In this document: positions 19,752 to 32,341 of the stretch, in pieces | Layout: each line of letters begins with the position of its first letter | Position numbering within the stretch: position 1 is the first letter of the stretch | Notes under the pieces: generated by a model | What the model was told of the DNA's origin: nothing | The model's database searches: none | What the model saw: the letters and a program-made list of their open reading frames with translations, nothing else | DNA from: Propioniciclava coleopterorum | Lineage (GTDB): Bacteria > Actinomycetota > Actinomycetes > Propionibacteriales > Propionibacteriaceae | NCBI RefSeq assembly: GCF_011393335.1 | Contig: NZ_CP049865.1 | Span: forward strand, 3,304,722-3,368,721 | Reading direction: 5' to 3' | Length of the DNA: 64,000 bases | Made by a program: the position numbers and the translations under genes

Positions 19752-20465
19752 TCAGCCGCGCCGCGCGTACCGCTTGGTGACGCGCCGGTCGGCCGCCCGC
19801 TCCCGACGGTCGGTGCCCAGGCCGTGATCGACCGACACCCGGCCGGCGCCGGTGAACACCAGGGGCAGCGCCAAAGCGCCGTACAGCAGAGCCCCCTCGT
19901 TGGCCAGCCCGCCCGTGGCGGCGTCCAGCACCGGCGCGCCGGTCCACAGCCCGAGCCCGTAGAGCAGCCCCATGATCGCGGCGAGCAGGAGCGCCGAGAA
20001 CCGGGTGAAGAGGCCGACGGCGATCAGGACGGGCAGCACCACCCCGGCGGCGCCGAGGGCGACCGCGGCGATGTCCGGCGCCTGGTTCAGGAGGGGGAGC
20101 TCGCGCATCTGCGCCGTCAGCGGGCCCAGGTGCATGAGCTGGTAGAGGCCGCGCAGCACCAGCGGCAGGATCATCAGGCGCAGCAGGAGCAGACCCAGGT
20201 CGGTGAGGCGCCGGTTCTGCATGCGCTCGAGTTCGTAGGCGTATTCGGGCAGGTCGCGGGGATCCACGTCCGCCGCGTCCCGCTCGGGCGGCCGGGGCGG
20301 CGGCGTCTGCTGCAGGGCGGCGACGTCCATCACCTGCGTGCGCTCCGCCGGGGTCTCGAAGGCCGGCGCCACGTACGGCACCGACTGCGTGGCCTCCGTG
20401 CCGATCACGACGGTCGGCTCGTTGTCGTCCTCGCGTCGCCCCATGGGCTGCCACTCACTCATCAT
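19752..20465 (-). CDS. DoxX family membrane protein
   Basis: 237 residues. An acidic cytoplasmic N-terminus of ~85 residues (contains a PPPRPPERDAADVDPRDLPEY stretch) precedes four membrane helices (about 93-110, 128-150, 155-172 and 190-208). The helix order and the G-L-F-TRFSA motif fit DoxX-like quinone-associated proteins. Start codons ATG ATG at 20465/20462 follow AGGGGGA. Same strand as PAC2 but separated from it by 181 bases and a hairpin. Function in this organism unknown. Confidence 0.85.
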   Translation of the reverse strand: MMSEWQPMGRREDDNEPTVVIGTEATQSVPYVAPAFETPAERTQVMDVAALQQTPPPRPPERDAADVDPRDLPEYAYELERMQNRRLTDLGLLLLRLMILPLVLRGLYQLMHLGPLTAQMRELPLLNQAPDIAAVALGAAGVVLPVLIAVGLFTRFSALLLAAIMGLLYGLGLWTGAPVLDAATGGLANEGALLYGALALPLVFTGAGRVSVDHGLGTDRRERAADRRVTKRYARRG

Positions 20466-20506
20466 TCCCCCTGACTTCGCGGCGTCCTTGCCCGGAGGCT
20501 ACCGCG

Positions 20507-22162
20507 TCACCAGCCCAGCGGGTAGGCGTCCGCGCGGGGCTCGGACCCGGCGACCAGCGTCCCGTTCTCCAGGCGCCAGATGGCCTGGCCCCGACCGAAC
20601 GTGGTGGCCCGGTCGGTGGCGAGCGCGTCGTGGCCGCGGGCGGCGAGCGCCGCCACCACCGGGGTCCCGGCCGTCGACTCGACGTCGACCCGCCCCGTCT
20701 CCGCGTCCCAGAACCAGCGCGGACGCCCCAGGGCGGTCTGCGGGTCGTCGCCGTGCTCGACGGCGTCCAGGACCACCTGGACGTGGCCCTGGGCCTGCAT
20801 GTGGCCGCCCATGACACCGAACGGCCCGACGGGTTCGCCGCCGCGGGTCAGGAAGCCGGGGATGATCGTGTGGAAGGGCCGCTTGCCGGGCGCGAGTTCG
20901 TTGGGATGCCCGGGCTCCAGCGAGAAGCCCCAGCCGCGGTTCTGCAGCGAGATCCCGGTCCCCGGGACGACGATGCCCGCCCCGAAGCCGGCGAAGTTGG
21001 ACTGGATGAAGCTGACCTGGTTGCCCTCGTCGTCGGCGGTGCACAGGTAGACGGTGTCCGAGGAACGCGGGTCGACCGCGACCGGGCGGTGGGCCCGCTC
21101 GCCGAGGGCGGCGCGGCGGCGTCCGATGTGCGCGTCGGCCAGGAGCGCGGCGGTCGGCACGTCGGCGTGCGCGGGGTCGGCCACGAACGCGTGCGTGTCG
21201 ACCAGCGCCGCCTTGACGGCCTCGATGGCCCGGTGCCACGAGGCCGGACGCGGCGGGGCGTCGGCGGCGGCGACCCCGGGCGCGCCGAACGGCGCCACGT
21301 CGGCGGGATCGTGCCCGTCCAGGATCCGCAGCGCGATGAGCGCGGCGATGCCCTGACCGTTCGGCGGGATCTCCCACACCTCGTGGTCCCGGTACGACAC
21401 GCCGATCGGATCGACCCACTCCGAGCGGTGCGCGGCGAGATCGTCGGCGTCCAGGAAGCCGCCGGTGGCCGCGGCGAACGCGACGAGGCGGTCGGCGGCG
21501 GCGCCGGTGTAGAGGTCCTCGCCGCGGCTCGCCCCGAGCGCCCGCAGGGTCGCCGCCGTGGTCGCCGAGCGCCACACCTCCCCGATGGCCGGGGCGCGCC
21601 CGAGCGGGGCGAAGTGCGGCAGGAAGGCGTCCTCGGCGGGGTCGTGGTGCGCGCCGCGGCGGGCCTCGGCGAGCGCGACGGCGCGTTCCCACGCGGCCGC
21701 CACGACGCCGGAGACCGCGAACCCCTCCTCGGCCAGGACGGCCGCGGGCTCGAGCAGCGCGGCGAAGTCCAGGCGGCCGAAGCGGGCGTGCAGATCGGCC
21801 CACGCGCGCACCGCCCCGGGGACCGTCACCGCGTCCCAGCCGTGCTGCGGCATGGCGGTGCGGCCGGCGTCGACCAGATCCCGCGCGGTGCGGCGCCGGG
21901 TGGAGCGGCCCGAGCCGTTGAGGCCGTGGGGGCGTCCGTCGTGCCAGACCAGCGCGAACGCGTCCGAGCCCAGGCCGTTGCTGCACGGCTCCACCACGGT
22001 GAGGGCGGCGGCGGTGGCGATGGCGGCGTCCACGGCGTTGCCTCCGGCCTGCAGGACCGAGAGACCCACCTGCGCCGCCAGCGGCTGGGAGGTGGCGACG
22101 GCGCCGCGTCGCGCGAAGACCGGTTGGCGGCGTCCCGCGACGCCGAGCGGGGACAGATGCAC
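20507..22162 (-). CDS. Gamma-glutamyltransferase family protein
   Basis: 551 residues of the Ntn-hydrolase GGT family. The chain should cleave itself before the nucleophile threonine in SSDTVYLCTADDEGN (Thr 370), followed by QSNFAGFGAGIVVPGTG, the pattern of the CapD/YwrD-like branch. The N-terminal AGGNAVDAAIATAAAL motif is intact. No signal peptide, so it may be cytoplasmic and not a glutathione-degrading periplasmic enzyme; amide or acylated substrates are possible. The GTG at 22162 is preferred because a TAGCCT hexamer ends 7 bases upstream. Divergent from ferritin. Confidence 0.9.
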   Translation of the reverse strand: MHLSPLGVAGRRQPVFARRGAVATSQPLAAQVGLSVLQAGGNAVDAAIATAAALTVVEPCSNGLGSDAFALVWHDGRPHGLNGSGRSTRRRTARDLVDAGRTAMPQHGWDAVTVPGAVRAWADLHARFGRLDFAALLEPAAVLAEEGFAVSGVVAAAWERAVALAEARRGAHHDPAEDAFLPHFAPLGRAPAIGEVWRSATTAATLRALGASRGEDLYTGAAADRLVAFAAATGGFLDADDLAAHRSEWVDPIGVSYRDHEVWEIPPNGQGIAALIALRILDGHDPADVAPFGAPGVAAADAPPRPASWHRAIEAVKAALVDTHAFVADPAHADVPTAALLADAHIGRRRAALGERAHRPVAVDPRSSDTVYLCTADDEGNQVSFIQSNFAGFGAGIVVPGTGISLQNRGWGFSLEPGHPNELAPGKRPFHTIIPGFLTRGGEPVGPFGVMGGHMQAQGHVQVVLDAVEHGDDPQTALGRPRWFWDAETGRVDVESTAGTPVVAALAARGHDALATDRATTFGRGQAIWRLENGTLVAGSEPRADAYPLGW

Positions 22163-22169
22163 GGCAGGC

Positions 22170-22175
22170 AGGCTA
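22170..22175 (-). promoter_or_regulatory. -10 element (TAGCCT on minus strand) of GGT gene
   Basis: Ends 7 bases before the GTG at 22162, the leaderless layout, and supports that start. Confidence 0.5.
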
Positions 22176-22213
22176 CCTTGTGGGGCGCCCCGCCCGATGG
22201 AAGAGTTGTGGGC

Positions 22214-22729
22214 ATGAAGCTCACCGACAAGTTGTCCCACGCGTTCGACCAGCAGATCACGCTGGAACTCTCCGCCGCGGTCGTCTACCGGCAGCTCTCC
22301 ATCGCCATGGGGGTGGCCGACCTGCCCGGCCTGGCGCAGTGGCTGCGCGCCCAGTCCGACGAGGAGGTCGTGCACGCCGACAAGTTCATCACCCACGTGG
22401 TCGACCGGCAGGGCTCGCCCAAGATCGGCGCGATCGAGGCGCCGAAGGTGAAGGCCGACGCGACCCCGCAGGACGTCTTCGCCGCCGCGCTGGCGCACGA
22501 GGAGAAGGTGTCGGAGGCCATCCGCAACCTGTACCGCCTCGCCGACGCCGAGGGCGACCTCGACAGCCGGCCGCTGCTCAACTGGTTCCTGGATGAGCAG
22601 ATCGAGGAGGAGGCGACGGTGGGGGAGATCCTCGCCCAGATCAAGATGGTGGGCGACGACGGCCCCGGGCTGCTGCGCCTGGACGCCGAGCTCGGACGCC
22701 GCACCGGCGGGGGCGCCGAGGAGGCCTGA
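22214..22729 (+). CDS. Ferritin
   Basis: 171 residues, a four-helix ferritin-like protein that oxidises and stores iron. Ferroxidase ligands are visible in [12 protein letters not shown] (Glu), the [10 protein letters not shown] helix (Glu, His) and [15 protein letters not shown] (Glu pair). It lacks the haem-binding methionine pattern of bacterioferritin, so the bacterial non-haem ferritin is favoured. Start at ATG 22214; the region upstream has only a weak -10-like AAGAGT at 22201. Convergent with the GH13 gene 25 bases later. Confidence 0.95.
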   Translation: MKLTDKLSHAFDQQITLELSAAVVYRQLSIAMGVADLPGLAQWLRAQSDEEVVHADKFITHVVDRQGSPKIGAIEAPKVKADATPQDVFAAALAHEEKVSEAIRNLYRLADAEGDLDSRPLLNWFLDEQIEEEATVGEILAQIKMVGDDGPGLLRLDAELGRRTGGGAEEA

Positions 22730-22754
22730 GCCCGCGCCCGGGCATCCGGTGCGG

Positions 22755-24975
<2,221 letters not shown>

Positions 24976-24981
24976 CGCACC

Positions 24982-24987
24982 ACCGTA
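24982..24987 (-). promoter_or_regulatory. -10 element (TACGGT on minus strand) of GH13 gene
   Basis: Ends 6 bases before GTG 24975, favouring that start over ATG 24996, which lies upstream of the hexamer. Confidence 0.5.
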
Positions 24988-25024
24988 GCCAGCCATCGCC
25001 GCTCACAGAACGTTCGCGCGCCGC

Positions 25025-25030
25025 TATTGT
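25025..25030 (+). promoter_or_regulatory. -10 element (TATTGT), leaderless layout
   Basis: Ends 6 bases before the ATG at 25037 of the P-loop protein gene. Confidence 0.55.
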
Positions 25031-25036
25031 GCAGGA

Positions 25037-25599
25037 ATGCCCGCCGCGACCCTGGCCGACGTTATGCGCGCCCGCCGGATCCTGGTGTACGGCTGCACCG
25101 GGTCGGGCAAGTCGACCCTGGCGCTGGCGTTGGGCCGACTCCGGGGCCTGCAAGTCACGCTGATCGACGAACTGACCTGGGAGCCGGGCTGGGTCTCGAC
25201 GCCGCCGCAGGAGAGGGACGCCCGCGTGCTGCCCCGCTACGCCGCGGAGGAGTGGGTGATCGACACCGCCTACGGGGTCCATCGCCACGCGGCCCACGCG
25301 CGCGCCGACGTGATCGTCGGGCTCGACTACCCGCGGGTGCTGTCGCTGGGCCGGCTGCTGCGCCGCACCGCCCGCCGGATCGTGCGGCGCGAGCCCTGCT
25401 GCAACGGCAACATCGAGACGCTGGGGAGGACGCTGTCGCGGGACTCGATCATCGCCTGGCACTTCCGCTCGTGGGCGCGCAAGCGCGCGGTGATGCGCGG
25501 CTGGGCCGCCGCGGCCGAGGGGACGCCCGTGCTGCTGCTGGATCGCCCCCGGGACGCCGACCAGCTGCTCGCCGCGCTCGCCGCGGGTGCGGGTTCGGG

Positions 25600-25612
<13 letters not shown>
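25037..25612 (+). CDS. P-loop adenylate-kinase-like NTPase
   Basis: 191 residues. Walker [12 protein letters not shown] (about 19-29) near the N-terminus, then [11 protein letters not shown], and a C-terminal FRSW-KR segment, the pattern of short kinase-like proteins often labelled topology modulation protein or AAA family. The ATP site is intact, but the phosphate acceptor is unknown. The gene is divergent from the GH13 gene and overlaps the 3' end of the UvrA-like gene by 13 bases on the opposite strand. Confidence 0.82.
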
Positions 25613-27958
<2,346 letters not shown>

Positions 27959-27966
27959 AGCGCACC

Positions 27967-27972
27967 AGGGTA
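27967..27972 (-). promoter_or_regulatory. -10 element (TACCCT on minus strand) of UvrA-like gene
   Basis: Ends 8 bases before the GTG at 27958. Confidence 0.4.
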
Positions 27973-28022
27973 GGGCACGGCGCGGACGCCGCGGCGCGGA
28001 GGGGAGGCCGCGCCGCGGCGGG

Positions 28023-29300
28023 TCAGGGCTGCCGGTAGACGCGGCGTGCCACCAGGACGCCGACCAGGGACAGGACGCACATCGCCGCGTAGTAGAACCC
28101 CGGGACGGTCAGCAGACCGGTCAGGCCGACGAGCCAGGTGAGGATGAACGGCGCGAACCCGCCGAAGATCGCCACGCCGAAGCTGTACGCGATCGTCATG
28201 CCGGAGCTGCGGACCTGGACCGGGAAGATCTCGGACAGCAGCGCCGGCATGGGGGCGAAGTAGAAGCACATCAGGACGCCGACCAGGATCTCGCAGACCG
28301 TGAGCATCGCGACGGAGGGGTTCGCCGCCAGCAGCAGGAAGATGGGCCAGCCGGCGAGGATGCCGACCACGGCCGCCGGGATCATCACGGTGGTCGGGCC
28401 GACCCGGTCGGCCAGGCGTCCGACGAACGGCGAACCCAGGAACGTGATGACGCCGGCGACGACCGCCCCCGGGAACGCCGACCAGGCCGGGAGCCCCAAA
28501 TTCTTGACCGCGAACTGCGGCAGGTAGGTGATCAGGTAGACCGAGATGGTCGCCATCGCGATGATGAGGAACGACGCGACCAGGCGGCCACCGTAGCGGC
28601 GGATCAGCGTCCGCACCGGGTGCGGGTCGGGCGTGGACGCCTCGAACTCGGGCGTGTCCGTCATCCGGGTGCGGACGTACCAGCCCACGGGGCCGATCAG
28701 CAGGCCGATCGCGAACGCGATCCGCCAGCCCCAGTCGTGCAGCATCTCCACAGGCATCAGGGCGGTGAGAAGCCAGGAGATTCCGGCGGCCAGGAACATC
28801 GAGATGCCCTGGGTCGCCACCTGCCAGGACGCGTAGTAGGCCTTGCCGTGCGCGGCGTTCTCCGTGAGGAACGCCGTCGCCGACCCGAACTCGCCTCCGG
28901 CGCTGATGCCCTGGATGATCCGGGCGATCGCCAGGATGAGCGCCGCCCAGCCACCGATGACCTGAGCGCCCGGGGTCACGACGATGATGAACACGCCCAG
29001 GGTCATCAGGCCGATGGTGAGGCTGAGCGCGGCCTTGCGGCCGTGACGGTCGGCGTACCCGCCGATCAGGACGGCGCCGAGCGGACGGACGACGAAGGTG
29101 ATCGCGAAGGTCGCCCAGGTCATCAACTGGCCGGCCAGCGTGTCGCCGGGGTAGAACACCGCGGCGATGGTGCCGGCCATGAATCCGAACAGCACGATGT
29201 CGTACCACTCCAGCGCGTTGCCCAGCGACGCGGCGACGACCGCGCGCCTGGCCCGACTGCGTTCCTCCGCGCTCTGCAGGGAGGCGGTGTCGTGGGACAT
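28023..29300 (-). CDS. MFS transporter, metabolite:H+ symporter (MHS) type
   Basis: 425 residues with twelve predicted membrane segments. The MHS signature is clear: SLGNALEWYDIVLFGFMAG in helix 1, RPLGAVLIGGYADRHGRK in the loop after helix 2, and QGISAGGEFGSA further on. Relatives import citrate, proline/betaine, shikimate or dicarboxylates with protons; the substrate cannot be read from sequence. ATG 29300 follows GGAAGGAAG. It stands alone, divergent from the sugar-binding lipoprotein gene. Confidence 0.9.
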   Translation of the reverse strand: MSHDTASLQSAEERSRARRAVVAASLGNALEWYDIVLFGFMAGTIAAVFYPGDTLAGQLMTWATFAITFVVRPLGAVLIGGYADRHGRKAALSLTIGLMTLGVFIIVVTPGAQVIGGWAALILAIARIIQGISAGGEFGSATAFLTENAAHGKAYYASWQVATQGISMFLAAGISWLLTALMPVEMLHDWGWRIAFAIGLLIGPVGWYVRTRMTDTPEFEASTPDPHPVRTLIRRYGGRLVASFLIIAMATISVYLITYLPQFAVKNLGLPAWSAFPGAVVAGVITFLGSPFVGRLADRVGPTTVMIPAAVVGILAGWPIFLLLAANPSVAMLTVCEILVGVLMCFYFAPMPALLSEIFPVQVRSSGMTIAYSFGVAIFGGFAPFILTWLVGLTGLLTVPGFYYAAMCVLSLVGVLVARRVYRQP

Positions 29301-29485
29301 GGTCCACTTCCTTCCGAGGGATGGGTCCTCCGCTGGGGACCACTCCTCATGTTGCCACGGGTTGCCAGCGTCCCGGCGGACCGTCACCCCTGATGAAGGC
29401 CGGATCAATGGCGCGGGTCACTCTCGGCAGGTCACGACTGGGGCACGCCTGCGGCATGGCTCTATCCGCGGAGCGCCGGGCGACT

Positions 29486-29491
29486 TACGCT
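29486..29491 (+). promoter_or_regulatory. Candidate -10 element (TACGCT) of the solute-binding gene
   Basis: Lies 42 bases before the ATG at 29534, whose ribosome site is AGGAGG. The rest of the 233-base divergent region shows no other clear element. Confidence 0.35.
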
Positions 29492-29533
29492 GATTCGCAA
29501 GGTCGGGCAACAAATCTGATTCAGGAGGAATCA

Positions 29534-30832
29534 ATGGACCGTAGGACTTTCCTGGGGGTGGGCGTCGGCATCGGAGCCGGTGCCGTCCTCGCGGGGTGTG
29601 CGCAGGGCGGCGGGGGAGCCGCGACCCCCACCGGCGATCCGACGAACGCCACGCTGCGTTTCACCTGGTGGGGCAACGACACCCGCACCAAGCTGACCAA
29701 TGCTGCCATCGCGCAGTACATGAAGGACTTCCCGGGCGTGAAGCTCAGCGGGGAGCCCGGTGAGTGGAGCGGCTACTGGGACAAGCTGGCCACGCAGGTG
29801 GCGGCCAACGACGCCCCGGACATCATCCAGATGGACGAGAAGTACATCGCCGACTACGGCGCCCGCGGCGTCCTGCTGGACCTGGAGAAGGCCGGCGTCA
29901 AGACCGACAAGTTCATGGCCGGCACGGTCGACACCGGGCGCCTGCCCAAGGGCCTGTTCGGCATCAACGCGGGCGTGAACGCGCCCACGATCGTCGCCAA
30001 CCCGGCGCTGTTCGAGCAGGCCGGCGTCGCGATCCCCGACGACACGTCGTGGACGTGGGACGACCTGCGCAAGACGGCCCTGGAGGTCACCCAGAAGCTG
30101 AACAAGTCCGGCACCTACGGCGCCGGCAACCTGTTCGGCCAGGACGGCCTGCTGAAGGCGTTCGTCCGGCAGAAGGGCGGCCAGCAGTGGACCGCCGACG
30201 GCAAGATCGGCTGGAAGAACGAGGACGTCGAAGAGTTCTTCACGATGCTGATGGCGATGCAGGACGACAAGTCGATCCAGCCGCCGTCGGAACTCGCCGA
30301 GGAGGACACCAAGTCCATGGACCAGTCGGCGATGGCCGGCGGGCGCGTCGCCATGACGTTCCTGTGGTCCAACCAGATCAAGGCCATGGACGCCGCGTCC
30401 GGCCAGAGCATGAAGATCCTGCGTCCGCCGGCCGCGGCGGCCTCGCCGAAGTGGCTCTGGTACAAGGCGTCGATGTACTGGTCGGCGTCCGCACGCTCGA
30501 AGAACCCGGCGGCCGCCGCGGCGCTGGTGAACTGGCTGTCCAACACCCCCGAGGCGGCCAAGATCCTCACCGCCGAGCGTGGGCTGCCGGCCAACACGGA
30601 GTGCCGGGCGGCGATCGCCGGCACGCTGGAGCCCTCGGACAAGAAGGTGTCGGACTTCCTGACCAGCATCGAGAAGGACGTCACGGACGCCGGCGGCATC
30701 ACGCCGGTGGGCGGCAGCCAGTTCCAGACGGTGATGCAGCGCAAGTACCAGGACATCCTGTTCAAGCGGGCCACCATCCCGGACGCCGTCAAGGCGCTCC
30801 GCGACGAGGTGCAGAGCGGCCTGAAGTCCTGA
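29534..30832 (+). CDS. ABC extracellular sugar-binding lipoprotein
   Basis: 432 residues. The signal peptide has a twin-arginine start (MDRRTFLG) and a lipobox LAGC at 19-22, so export by Tat followed by lipidation is likely. The remainder is a family-1 solute-binding protein: TLRFTWWGNDTRT, APDIIQMDEKYIADYGARG, then RLPKGLFGINAG. It should capture a sugar or oligosaccharide for an ABC importer, but no permease or ATPase gene is adjacent. A strong hairpin terminator follows the stop directly. Confidence 0.93.
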   Translation: MDRRTFLGVGVGIGAGAVLAGCAQGGGGAATPTGDPTNATLRFTWWGNDTRTKLTNAAIAQYMKDFPGVKLSGEPGEWSGYWDKLATQVAANDAPDIIQMDEKYIADYGARGVLLDLEKAGVKTDKFMAGTVDTGRLPKGLFGINAGVNAPTIVANPALFEQAGVAIPDDTSWTWDDLRKTALEVTQKLNKSGTYGAGNLFGQDGLLKAFVRQKGGQQWTADGKIGWKNEDVEEFFTMLMAMQDDKSIQPPSELAEEDTKSMDQSAMAGGRVAMTFLWSNQIKAMDAASGQSMKILRPPAAAASPKWLWYKASMYWSASARSKNPAAAAALVNWLSNTPEAAKILTAERGLPANTECRAAIAGTLEPSDKKVSDFLTSIEKDVTDAGGITPVGGSQFQTVMQRKYQDILFKRATIPDAVKALRDEVQSGLKS

Positions 30833-30842
30833 CCCGACCGGG

Positions 30843-30872
30843 AGCGGGGCCGACCATGCGGTCGGCCCCGCT
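30843..30872 (+). terminator. Intrinsic terminator after the solute-binding gene
   Basis: Perfect 13-bp stem AGCGGGGCCGACC / GGTCGGCCCCGCT with a 4-base loop, followed by TCTGTTC. It isolates the upstream gene from the lectin gene. Confidence 0.85.
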
Positions 30873-30920
30873 TCTGTTCGCCCGTTCGGCTTCGGCAGGG
30901 GGCGCCGCGCGGATGGTCCC

Positions 30921-30949
30921 TTGACAGCGTTATGGCGTCACCCTCAGAT
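30921..30949 (+). promoter_or_regulatory. Promoter of the secreted lectin gene
   Basis: Consensus -35 TTGACA (30921-30926), a 17-base spacer and a weak -10 TCAGAT (30944-30949), ending 7 bases before the ATG. Confidence 0.6.
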
Positions 30950-30956
30950 TTGGCGC

Positions 30957-31436
30957 ATGCACCGCACCCTCAGGCTTCTGCTCACCGCCCTCGCCGGCGT
31001 GTTCCTCTCGCTGTCGCTCGTCATCACGAGCGCGCCCTCCGCCTCGGCAGCCCCCGGATCCTCCTCGGAGATCAGGACCGTCGGCGGCACCCAGACCGTC
31101 TGCATCCAGGCCAGCGGCCGCTACAACAACGTGTTCACCCAGCAGTGCTGGATCGATCGCCACCTCGGCTACTGGTCGTTCACCAAGGTCGGCGGCTACT
31201 GGCGCATCACGCACAAGTACTCGGGCAAGCGGCTCGACAGCAACGCGGCCGGGTCGGTCTACCTGCACGCCCCGAACACCGGCAACTATCAGCTGTGGGT
31301 CGTCCAGGACCGCGGCAACGGCCAGTACCGGCTGTTGAACCGGGGGACCGGCCGCTGCCTCAACAACGGCTACTGGCTCGGCCGCGTGACGACCCAGCCC
31401 TGCAGCACGAGCAAGGACCAGCTCTACCGGATCTGA
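30957..31436 (+). CDS. Secreted ricin-type beta-trefoil lectin domain protein
   Basis: 159 residues. A Sec signal peptide (about 1-35, RTLRLLLTALAGVFLSLSLV then SASAAPG with an AxA cleavage site) leads to one ricin B-like domain, with QLWVVQDRGNGQYRL (the QxW element) and TGRCLNNG. There is no catalytic domain, so it is a free secreted carbohydrate-binding protein or an adhesin. ATG 30957 is preferred because the promoter overlaps any earlier start. It is followed at once by the repeat array at 31437-32341. Confidence 0.85.
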   Translation: MHRTLRLLLTALAGVFLSLSLVITSAPSASAAPGSSSEIRTVGGTQTVCIQASGRYNNVFTQQCWIDRHLGYWSFTKVGGYWRITHKYSGKRLDSNAAGSVYLHAPNTGNYQLWVVQDRGNGQYRLLNRGTGRCLNNGYWLGRVTTQPCSTSKDQLYRI

Positions 31437-31510
31437 CCGAGCTGGCCCTCCCGGCCGTCCCCGAGCCGCCCGCGTTTGCGACGAGCCGCCCCGGTTTGCG
31501 ACGAGCCGCC

Positions 31511-31608
31511 CCGCTTGGGGCAGTTGCCCCCGTTCCTGCGTGGGCAACTGGCGGAAACGGGGGCGTCTGCGTGGGGTGGGGCAGCGCGTGCTGGGGCCGC
31601 CCGCGTTT
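31511..31608. repeat. Long repeat unit 1 (with hairpin)
   Basis: Contains perfect arms CAGTTGCCC (31521-31529) and GGGCAACTG (31542-31550) around a 12-base loop, then AACGGGGGCGTCTGCGTGG. Confidence 0.85.
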
Positions 31609-31841
31609 GCGACGAGCCGCCCGTGCTTGTGACGAGCCGCCCGCGTTCGCGACGAGCCGCCCGCGTTCGCGACGAGCCGCCCCCGCCAGCGACGAACCGC
31701 CCCCGCCAGCGACGAACCGCCCCCGCCAGCGACGAGCCGCCTCCGCTCGCGACGAGCCGCCCCCGTTTGCGATGAGCCGCCCGCGTTTGCGACGAACCGC
31801 CCCCGCTCGCGATGAGCCGCCCGCGTTCGCGACGAGCCGCC
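31609..31841. repeat. Uninterrupted array of twelve 20-bp direct repeats
   Basis: Core GCGACGAGCCGCC starts at 31609, 31629, 31649, 31669, 31689, 31709, 31729, 31749, 31769, 31789, 31809 and 31829, with substitutions (GACGAACC, GATGAGCC) but strict 20-base spacing. The 7 bases between cores vary (CGCGTTT, CGCGTTC, CCGCCAG-type, CCGCTCG-type). Confidence 0.9.
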
Positions 31842-31943
31842 CCCGCTTGGGGCAGTTGCCCCCGTTCCTGCGTGGGCAACTGGCGGAAACGGGGGCGTCT
31901 GCGTGGGGTGGGGCAGCGCGTGCTGGGGGGCCGCCCCGCGTTT
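31842..31943. repeat. Long repeat unit 2
   Basis: Nearly identical to unit 1 over its first 80 bases, including the CAGTTGCCC/GGGCAACTG hairpin. Confidence 0.85.
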
Positions 31944-31996
31944 GCGACGAGCAGCCCCCGCTTGCGACGAGCCGCCCGCGTTCGCGACGAGCCGCC

Positions 31997-32095
31997 CCCG
32001 CTTGGGGCAGTTGCCCCCGTTCCTGCGTGGGCAACTGACGCTAACGGGGGCGTCTGCGTGGGTGGGGCAGCCCGTGCTGGGGGCCGCCCGCGTTT
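31997..32095. repeat. Long repeat unit 3
   Basis: Same hairpin as units 1 and 2, but GACGCTAACGGGGG replaces GGCGGAAACGGGGG after it. Confidence 0.85.
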
Positions 32096-32128
32096 GCGAC
32101 GAGCCGCCCCCGTTTGCGACGAGCCGCC

Positions 32129-32228
32129 TCCGCTTGGGCCAGTGGCCCCCGTTCCTACGTGGGCGACTGACGCTAACGGGGGCGTCTGCGTGGGGTGGGG
32201 CAGCGCGTGCTGGGGAGCCGCCCCTCTA
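32129..32228. repeat. Long repeat unit 4
   Basis: Hairpin arms are diverged (CAGTGGCCC / GGGCGACTG); the downstream half matches unit 3. Confidence 0.8.
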
Positions 32229-32241
32229 GCGACGAGCCGCC

Positions 32242-32330
32242 CCCGCATGGGTCAGTTGGGCCCGTTCCTGCGTGGGCGGCTGACGCAAACGGGGGCGACT
32301 GCGTCGGTGGGTCAGCGTGCGACCGTCGGG
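32242..32330. repeat. Long repeat unit 5, degenerate end copy
   Basis: Recognisable by CCCGTTCCTGCGTGGGC and CAAACGGGGGCGACTGCGT, but the arms no longer pair well. It ends just before the SDR gene's stop. Confidence 0.7.
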
Positions 32331-32341
32331 ACGCGAGACGG

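Larger units (their letters stand above)
31437..32341. repeat. Composite intergenic repeat array (20-bp and ~100-bp units)
   Basis: The whole gap between the lectin gene and the convergent SDR gene is repetitive. A 20-bp unit with core GCGACGAGCCGCC and a 7-base variable part occurs about 20 times, in runs at 31478-31510, 31609-31841, 31944-31996, 32096-32128 and 32229-32241. Five ~100-bp units separate and follow the runs. All six frames stay largely open because the units lack stop codons, but the 20-base period is not a multiple of three, so no frame keeps a constant codon repeat. I see no ribosome site or known domain and treat it as non-coding. Confidence 0.85.

Noticed and set aside
22285-22754. 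C-terminal extension of the GH13 protein into the ferritin gene
   Set aside because: It arises from the two base losses near 22782 and 22812; restoring them gives a normal end at 22755.
31437-32341. Long open frames on both strands through the repeat array, and a possible CRISPR reading of the array
   Set aside because: Frames stay open only because the units lack stops; the 20-base period shifts the codon phase, and there is no start signal or known domain. For CRISPR the unit is far too short, the gaps are 7 bases and no cas genes are present.
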